DNA from: Rhizobiaceae bacterium
GTDB taxonomy: Bacteria; Pseudomonadota; Alphaproteobacteria; Rhizobiales; Rhizobiaceae
DNA length: 9,123 nucleotides
Direction: 5' to 3'
Assembly: GCA_028865845.1 (NCBI GenBank)
Contig: JAGWJK010000117.1
Span: 1 to 9,123, forward strand
Both the position numbers and the translations under genes were made by a program. Each line of letters opens with the position of its first letter. Within the stretch, counting starts at the first letter, position 1. Shown piece after piece: positions 7,908 through 9,123 of this stretch. Under the pieces are notes generated by a model. The model searched no databases and was not told the DNA's origin. It was given only the letters and a program-made list of their open reading frames with translations.

Positions 7908-9123
7908 TCAGTACACGGCATCGTGCAATTTCGTGGGGATGACAATCCTCGGATCGGATTTGTCGCGGCTGTAGGCCGGATTGATGGCGCGGTCCTCGAA
8001 ATTGAGCGTCGCATGAATCCTGCGCAGATTGTCCTTCTCCTGTTCGAACCGCTTCTTCCGTTCCCCTGATTTGTCCGATCCTCGCGACACGGATTCGTGG
8101 TGATAGAGGCAGGCGAACGGTGTCCATATGATGCGGAAACCGGCTTTGTGGGCGCGCACGCAATAGTCGACATCGTTGTAAGCGACGGCGAAATTGTCCT
8201 CGTCGAACAGGCCGATAGCCTCGGCACATGCGCCAGAAATCAGCATTACCGCACCCGTCACGCATGTCATGGAGTTGCGGACATGCAGCCTGTTCATCGG
8301 GCCGCCGAACTCGCTGGGCTTGTTCAGATACCAGTGACCCGCCAGTCCGCCAAATCCAACGATGACACCGGCATGTTGGACCTTGTCATTCGGATAAAGC
8401 AGCTTTGCACCGACAATGCCCGTACCCGTGAATTCGAGGCAGGAGACCATTTCTTTCAGCCAGCCGGGCTCGATGACTTCGACGTCGTTGTTGAGAATGA
8501 GATGATGATCGCCCTTCGCAGCGCTCAGGCCACGATTGACCGAGCGGGAGAAGTTGAACGCTTCGGGCGTGATGGTGGCCGAAAAATTCTGATGACGCGC
8601 GCGATAACTGTCGTAGAGATCAAGCACCGCTTGGTCGGAAGAACCGTTGTCGATGACCAGCACTTCGAAATTCGGATAATCCGTCCTCTCGAAGATATCG
8701 CTCAAGACGCGGGAAATCAGATCGAGGCTGTTCTTGCTCGGGATCACGATGGAGATCTTCGGCCAGGAATCCGCAGGGCGTTCGAACGACACGCGATGCA
8801 ACGTCTTGGTCAGCGCCGGCTCTATGCTCACGGGCTGTTTTTGACGCTCGAATCGCTCAGTCAGCGCCCGTCGCGCATTGGTGGTCGCAGCATCCATGAA
8901 TTTACGCGAATAGGTGCGGCCGTTGCGGCGCCACCAATAGGCTGGGTAAGGAAGATGCAACACCGTTTCGGCCGGTAGGTCCTGCAGATAACGCAGCAGC
9001 AGGTCATAATCCTGCGAGCCATCATATCCCATGCGCAGGTAGCCGATCTCCTGCAGTCTGGCGCGGCGATAGATCGAGAAATGGTTGATGTAGTTGACGC
9101 CGGTCAACAGAACCGGATCGTAG
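7908..9123 (-). CDS. Tandem-domain GT2 glycosyltransferase, C-terminal ~404 residues (5' end outside window)
   Basis: The frame ends at a TGA (7910-7908 on the minus strand) and stays open to the right edge; the codons beyond the TTG at 9107 read YDPVL and continue the protein, so the true start is outside the window. Residues 1-70 of the fragment look like the end of a first family-2 glycosyltransferase domain, with YDGSQDYDLLLR near 33-44 and the YWWRRNGRTYS loop near 62-72. A second complete GT-A domain begins at ISIVIPSKN (123-131), followed by VLVIDNGSSD (154-163), the nucleotide/metal site LNNDVEV (210-216, NND in place of DxD), TGAVMLI and YNDVDYCVRAHKAGFRIIWTP (315-335), and the histidine-containing YHHESVSRG. 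This architecture occurs in large O-antigen and exopolysaccharide glycosyltransferases that use sugar nucleotides at the inner face of the membrane. No membrane segment is seen in the fragment. Its position next to the dTDP-rhamnose operon makes rhamnosyl transfer plausible, but donor and acceptor are inference. Confidence 0.88.
   Translation of the reverse strand, partial: YDPVLLTGVNYINHFSIYRRARLQEIGYLRMGYDGSQDYDLLLRYLQDLPAETVLHLPYPAYWWRRNGRTYSRKFMDAATTNARRALTERFERQKQPVSIEPALTKTLHRVSFERPADSWPKISIVIPSKNSLDLISRVLSDIFERTDYPNFEVLVIDNGSSDQAVLDLYDSYRARHQNFSATITPEAFNFSRSVNRGLSAAKGDHHLILNNDVEVIEPGWLKEMVSCLEFTGTGIVGAKLLYPNDKVQHAGVIVGFGGLAGHWYLNKPSEFGGPMNRLHVRNSMTCVTGAVMLISGACAEAIGLFDEDNFAVAYNDVDYCVRAHKAGFRIIWTPFACLYHHESVSRGSDKSGERKKRFEQEKDNLRRIHATLNFEDRAINPAYSRDKSDPRIVIPTKLHDAVY

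Noticed and set aside
8097..8978. A 293-codon open frame on the plus strand opposite the glycosyltransferase
   Set aside because: The minus strand encodes clear GT2 motifs through the same bases. The plus-strand product has no recognisable domain and would start inside the opposing gene.
1..9123. Mobile elements, CRISPR arrays, tRNA or rRNA genes, and frameshifted genes
   Set aside because: I found no transposase motifs, terminal inverted repeats, spaced direct repeats or RNA gene signatures, and every recognised gene has normal length and intact motifs apart from the two cut by the window edges.

Overview
The window is GC-rich and densely coding, with clean ORFs and Shine-Dalgarno sites. 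Gene content and protein style (a YhaO/YhaN-type repair pair, a rhizobial-looking RfbD, a complete dTDP-rhamnose operon and a large GT2 glycosyltransferase) suggest the chromosome of an alphaproteobacterium of the Rhizobiales, most likely a Rhizobium-like species. That assignment is inferred from the style of the proteins; there is no rRNA or other marker in the window.

Layout, left to right. Bases 1-169 are the 3' tail of a plus-strand gene, probably a DNA-repair metallophosphoesterase of the SbcD/YhaO kind. It is followed after 3 bases by a 1153-residue YhaN-like AAA ATPase with a split ABC-type nucleotide-binding domain around a long coiled coil (173-3634). After 147 non-coding bases comes a small single-domain cupin (3782-4177) whose metal ligands match, residue number for residue number, the Mn-dependent hydroxynitrile lyase of Granulicella tundricola as I remember it. 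A 163-base gap precedes the four-gene dTDP-L-rhamnose operon in the order rfbC-rfbB-rfbD-rfbA (4341-7856). The window ends with the C-terminal ~404 residues of a minus-strand glycosyltransferase with two GT2 domains (7908-9123, running off the right edge), convergent with rfbA across 51 bases.

How they work together. RfbA activates glucose-1-phosphate with dTTP, RfbB makes the 4-keto-6-deoxy sugar, RfbC epimerises it at C3 and C5, and RfbD reduces it to dTDP-L-rhamnose. The neighbouring glycosyltransferase is a plausible consumer of that donor in lipopolysaccharide O-chain or other surface-glycan assembly, but its acceptor and donor cannot be read from sequence. The nuclease/ATPase pair at the left is an independent DNA-end-processing module, and the cupin looks like a stand-alone gene.

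I see no mobile element, CRISPR array, tRNA, rRNA or pseudogene, and no sign of an undescribed multi-gene system. The points most worth a second look are the hydroxynitrile-lyase-like cupin, the cysteine-free (hookless) YhaN ATPase, and the tandem GT2 enzyme beside the rhamnose operon.
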